The notes under the pieces: generated by a model
Databases searched by the model: none
Told to the model about the DNA's origin: nothing
Seen by the model: only the letters and a program-made list of their open reading frames with translations
Source of the DNA: Microtetraspora sp. NBRC 16547
GTDB lineage: Bacteria; Actinomycetota; Actinomycetes; Streptosporangiales; Streptosporangiaceae
DNA: 64,000 nucleotides
Assembly: GCF_030268965.1 (NCBI RefSeq)
Contig: NZ_BSSE01000021.1
Span: 79,736 to 143,735, forward strand
Direction of reading: 5' to 3'
In this document: piece by piece, positions 61,493 through 64,000 of the stretch
Layout: each line of letters opens with the position of its first letter
Numbering within the stretch: the first letter of the stretch is position 1
Position numbers and translations under genes: made by a program

Positions 61493-62674
61493 ATGTCGAT
61501 CAGTGCCACCAGCCCCGTTCCCACGCTGCCCGCGCCCGCCGGGGCGAGCCCTGGAACGTACCGTGAGCAGGGCGGCGGGAAGAGCGACGAGACGAGTACC
61601 GGGGCGACCACCGGGACGACCATCGGGATGTCCGCCGCCCAGCGGCGTAGCGCCGAGCTGGAGGAGCTCATCCGGCAGGATCCCGGGCGGTTCCGCGTGC
61701 TCACCGGTGACCGCCCGACCGGGCGACTACACCTGGGCCACTACTTCGGCACACTCCACAACCGGGTCCGGCTGCAGGACCTGGGGGTGGAGACCTTCCT
61801 GATCATCGCCGACTACCAGGTCCTGACCGACAGGGACGTCGCCGACCGCCTCGACGAACGGGTCGAGGACCTGGTCCTGGACTACCTCGCCGTAGGCATC
61901 GATCCCGCGCGGACCACGATCTTCGCGCACAGTGCCGTCTCGGCTCTCAACCAGCTCCTGCTGCCGTTCCTCAGCCTGGTCTCGGTCTCCGAGCTGAGCC
62001 GCAACCCCACCGTCAAGGACGAGATCGCGCACTCCCGGCAGTCCGCGGTCAGCGGCCTGATGTTCACCTACCCCGCCCACCAGGCGGCGGACATCCTTTT
62101 CTGCAAGGCCGACCTGGTTCCAGTCGGGCAGGACCAGCTGCCCCACCTGGAGCTCACTCGCACCATCGCCCGCCGCTTCAACGACCGGTACGGCACGGGC
62201 GGCACCCCGGTCTTCCCGGAGCCCGACGCCCTGCTGTCGGCGGCGCCGCTGCTGCTGGGAACCGACGGCACCAAGATGAGCAAGAGCCGGGGCAACGCCA
62301 TCCCCCTGGCCGCCGGTGCGGACGAGACCGCCCTGCTGGTCCGGAGTGCGAAGACCGACGCCCACCGGCACATTGCCTACGACCCGGAGGCCCGGCCCGA
62401 GGTGTCCAGCCTCGTCCTCCTGGCGGCGCTGTGTCTCGGCCGCGACCCCCACGAGGTCGCCGCCGACATCGGCGACAAGGGAGCCGCCGCCCTGAAGGCG
62501 ACCGTCACCGAGGCCGTCAACGAGTACCTGGCGCCCATCCGCGAGCGCCGCGCCCGTTACGCCCAGGACCTGGGTTACGTACGGCAGGTCCTGCGCGACG
62601 GCAACGAGATCGCCAACGAGGTCGCCGAGACCACTCTCGGCGAGGTGCGGGCCGCCATGAAGACTCTTTACTGA
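61493..62674 (+). CDS. trpS: Tryptophanyl-tRNA synthetase (auxiliary, attenuator-controlled)
   Basis: Class I aminoacyl-tRNA synthetase of 393 aa that charges tRNA-Trp. HIGH motif is HLGH (80-83) and KMSKS is exact (261-265). The wording DRPTGRLHLGHYFGTLHNRV resembles the stress-inducible TrpRS1 of Streptomyces coelicolor that confers indolmycin resistance. The first 45 residues are low-complexity; ATG 61628 is an alternative start, but AGGAGG 5 nt before 61493 supports the longer form. A leader peptide and attenuator lie just upstream. Confidence 0.92.
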   Translation: MSISATSPVPTLPAPAGASPGTYREQGGGKSDETSTGATTGTTIGMSAAQRRSAELEELIRQDPGRFRVLTGDRPTGRLHLGHYFGTLHNRVRLQDLGVETFLIIADYQVLTDRDVADRLDERVEDLVLDYLAVGIDPARTTIFAHSAVSALNQLLLPFLSLVSVSELSRNPTVKDEIAHSRQSAVSGLMFTYPAHQAADILFCKADLVPVGQDQLPHLELTRTIARRFNDRYGTGGTPVFPEPDALLSAAPLLLGTDGTKMSKSRGNAIPLAAGADETALLVRSAKTDAHRHIAYDPEARPEVSSLVLLAALCLGRDPHEVAADIGDKGAAALKATVTEAVNEYLAPIRERRARYAQDLGYVRQVLRDGNEIANEVAETTLGEVRAAMKTLY

Positions 62675-62800
62675 AGGGCGGTCTCCCACGGAGACCGGGA
62701 ATGTCCACTCGACAGTGAGATCTCCGCAGGGGACGAAGCAGATCCAGGGCCTCGCCATTGAAGGTGCCGCGCGCCGAGGGTCTGGATTCCCGCCAGGGCC

Positions 62801-62903
62801 CTCGGTATCCCAGCACCTCGTATCCCAGCACCTCGTATCCCAGCACCTCGTATCCCAGCACCTCGTATCCCAGCACCTCGTATCCCAGCACCTCGTATCC
62901 CGG
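62801..62903. repeat. 15-bp tandem repeat array
   Basis: Unit CTCGTATCCCAGCAC occurs five times perfectly (62817-62891), with a 16-bp variant before and a truncated copy after. Frames through it are open on both strands only because the unit is 15 bp long (GYEVL or STSYP peptides). Not a CRISPR: there are no spacers. Confidence 0.85.
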
Positions 62904-63017
62904 CAGCGCTCGGTGGAACTGCCACTGCTCGGTTGACGACGGGTCACCTGAGCGACGTCGGACCGGGGCACCGGTGATCGCGTGCTGGAGGAGCGCCGCC
63001 GGCATCCCGACACTTCG

Positions 63018-63175
63018 GTACCCCAGGACCCGCATCCAGGGCATTCGGTATCCCGGGCCTTCGATATCCCGGGCCTTCGATATCCCGGGCCTTCGGTATG
63101 CCAGGGACCTCGGTATTGGAGGAACCTCGGCATTGGGCCTTCGATATCCCAGGGCCTGTATCCAGCACCTCAGTG
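63018..63175. repeat. Degenerate 16-18 bp repeat tract
   Basis: About nine diverged units around CCTTCGATATCCCGGG, two of them perfect and adjacent near 63056-63087, others with GGTATCCC or GGTATTGG cores. The TATCCC core is shared with the 15-bp array 110 bp upstream, suggesting a common origin. Confidence 0.65.
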
Positions 63176-63218
63176 TTTCGGCGCTCGCGGCACCTCTGTA
63201 CCGCGGCTGCCCCGCGCG

Positions 63219-63404
63219 GTGTGGACCGATGTGTGTAACAGCGCCGTCGGCGACGACGGGCCAGGCAACTGCGACAACGCCGGCGTCCTCGGCGCTCCCA
63301 AAGGGGCCAAAGAGGACTTACATCGGATTATCGACAGATGGTTAATAAGTAACTACTCAGAGTTGCTTATAGAACGTGTGAGCGATATCTTTACGGTGTG
63401 CTGA
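63219..63404 (+). CDS. Possible small protein with A/T-rich 3' end
   Basis: Frame of 61 aa starting at GTG, with CNSAVGDDGPGNCDNAGVLG, then HRIIDRWLISNYSELLIERV. The first half has G/C-ending codons, the second is far richer in A/T than anything nearby. No family recognised and no clear Shine-Dalgarno. It may be a real small gene or a fragment of acquired DNA. Confidence 0.25.
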   Translation: MWTDVCNSAVGDDGPGNCDNAGVLGAPKGAKEDLHRIIDRWLISNYSELLIERVSDIFTVC

Positions 63405-63435
63405 TCGGCTGGAGGCCGGAGGGAGGCGTTCCGGG

Positions 63436-64000
63436 ATGATGCTTTCGGGTGCGATATTGCTGCGCCGCCCAGTCCCGCAGGCCTCGCCTTCCTCACCTTC
63501 CTCACCTTCCTCGGCTTCCTCGCCGCCTTCTCCTTCGGCCGGTTCAGTCGGCCTGGCTGGTTCGGTCGGTCTGGCTGGTTCGGCTCGTCCGGGGCGGCGT
63601 GCGCCCCGGCGCTATGAGCCGTTGCGATGCGAGCCGTTGCGGGACGAGCCGTCGATGAGGTCGCGATGCTTCGCCGGTGATGCTTACGGGGCTGTGCTTC
63701 TCGATCGTGCTCGAGTCCATGTGCCCGGTATGGTCCAGCCCGTCATCGGGCAGTTCGACCGCGCACCAGTCCAGATGGTGGGCCCCGAGGCTGGGCAGTT
63801 CGGCAAAGCGCCGGCCCAGATGGTGCAGCCCGAGGCTGGGCAGCGTGACGGCGAGCCACGCCAGGCGATGCGGTCGCCGGGGGCTGTGGAGGGGGCAGGC
63901 TTCGCGGGAGATGTGACCACGGGACAGCAGGGCCGGTGGTCGCGGGCGGTGAGGACTGAGCGCGAGGACGCATCTGGCTGGGACGGGATCTGGCAAGGCC
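63436..64000 (+). CDS. Possible partial ORF with peptide repeats, runs off the window
   Basis: Open from ATG 63436 to the right edge (188 codons, no stop). Ser/Pro-rich start (ASPSSPSSPSSASSPPSPSA), then imperfect repeats APVQMVGPEAGQFGK / APAQMVQPEAGQRDG encoded by a roughly 45-bp DNA repeat at about 63725-63850. Domain not recognised. GGAGG is 12 nt upstream of the ATG. A competing minus-strand frame covers the same stretch, so coding is uncertain. Confidence 0.3.
   Translation, partial: MMLSGAILLRRPVPQASPSSPSSPSSASSPPSPSAGSVGLAGSVGLAGSARPGRRAPRRYEPLRCEPLRDEPSMRSRCFAGDAYGAVLLDRARVHVPGMVQPVIGQFDRAPVQMVGPEAGQFGKAPAQMVQPEAGQRDGEPRQAMRSPGAVEGAGFAGDVTTGQQGRWSRAVRTEREDASGWDGIWQG

Noticed and set aside
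62801..62903. CRISPR array
   Set aside because: Units are 15 bp and directly adjacent, with no spacers and no cas genes.
62517..63044. Minus-strand protein with GYEVL pentapeptide repeats
   Set aside because: All frames through a 15-bp repeat stay open; the frame also overlaps trpS antisense and lacks a ribosome site.
63544..63996. 150-codon minus-strand frame with LPSLG(A/L)HHL repeats
   Set aside because: Considered as the alternative to the plus-strand frame at 63436; Arg/His/Pro-rich and no better supported, so not annotated.

Overview
The window is high-GC DNA with strong G/C bias at third codon positions, frequent GTG starts and several probable leaderless genes. It carries the actinobacterial order SRP RNA, dnaX, ybaB, recR, DUF5063, ask, asd, and also a SARP/AfsR-like regulator and LCP cell-wall ligases. 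This points to a filamentous actinobacterium, perhaps of the Streptosporangiales. The lineage is inference; no rRNA is present.

Layout. 1-2.6 kb: end of a polar amino-acid ABC transporter operon and a MATE exporter. 2.7-5.4 kb: a cluster of DnaA-box-like sites, then replicative helicase dnaB interrupted in its P-loop by a 349-aa intein with class 3 (W-C-T) features and a LAGLIDADG endonuclease. 5.4-8.6 kb: patatin-like hydrolase, secreted HNH nuclease, metallophosphoesterase and SRPBCC protein. 8.7-16.6 kb: ABC-2 exporter divergent from a two-component system, then a secreted hydrolase divergent from a second two-component system. 16.6-23.4 kb: a stand-alone beta-clamp paralogue, FadR and XRE-TPR regulators, a PH-domain membrane pair, upp, two paralogous deaminase-associated proteins and tadA. 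23.4-25.9 kb: tRNA-Ser(CGA) followed by a 2.4-kb island whose far end repeats 20 bp of the tRNA 3' end; inside are an internally deleted PP2C phosphatase and an epoxide hydrolase, but no integrase.

26-34.3 kb: zinc metallopeptidase, tRNA-Ser(GGA), SRP RNA, dnaX-ybaB-recR-DUF5063 and the ask-asd pair with an internal ask start. 34.4-42.7 kb: amidase, M15-like secreted peptidase, TetR/HxlR regulators, amidohydrolase, SURF1 and a methyltransferase. 43-50.5 kb: AfsR-like regulator, GNAT, aminotransferase divergent from LysR, and rnhB. 50.6-52.1 kb: a CooC-like P-loop ATPase and a small partner behind a Zur-type box. 52.2-57.6 kb: a kinase-like membrane protein with altered catalytic residues, followed by the sulfate ABC transporter operon. 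57.7-60.6 kb: two LCP proteins. 61.3-62.7 kb: tryptophanyl-tRNA synthetase behind a complete ribosome-mediated attenuator (leader peptide with tandem Trp codons). 62.8-64 kb: short tandem-repeat tracts and poorly resolved ORFs.

The strongest points for follow-up are the trpS attenuator, the Zur-box ATPase pair, the dnaB intein with a possible scar at the second DnaB intein site, the tRNA-bounded island remnant, and the putative pseudokinase. Most other content is recognisable actinobacterial housekeeping and regulation. Start codons were chosen by eye from Shine-Dalgarno spacing and codon bias; searches and structure predictions were not run.
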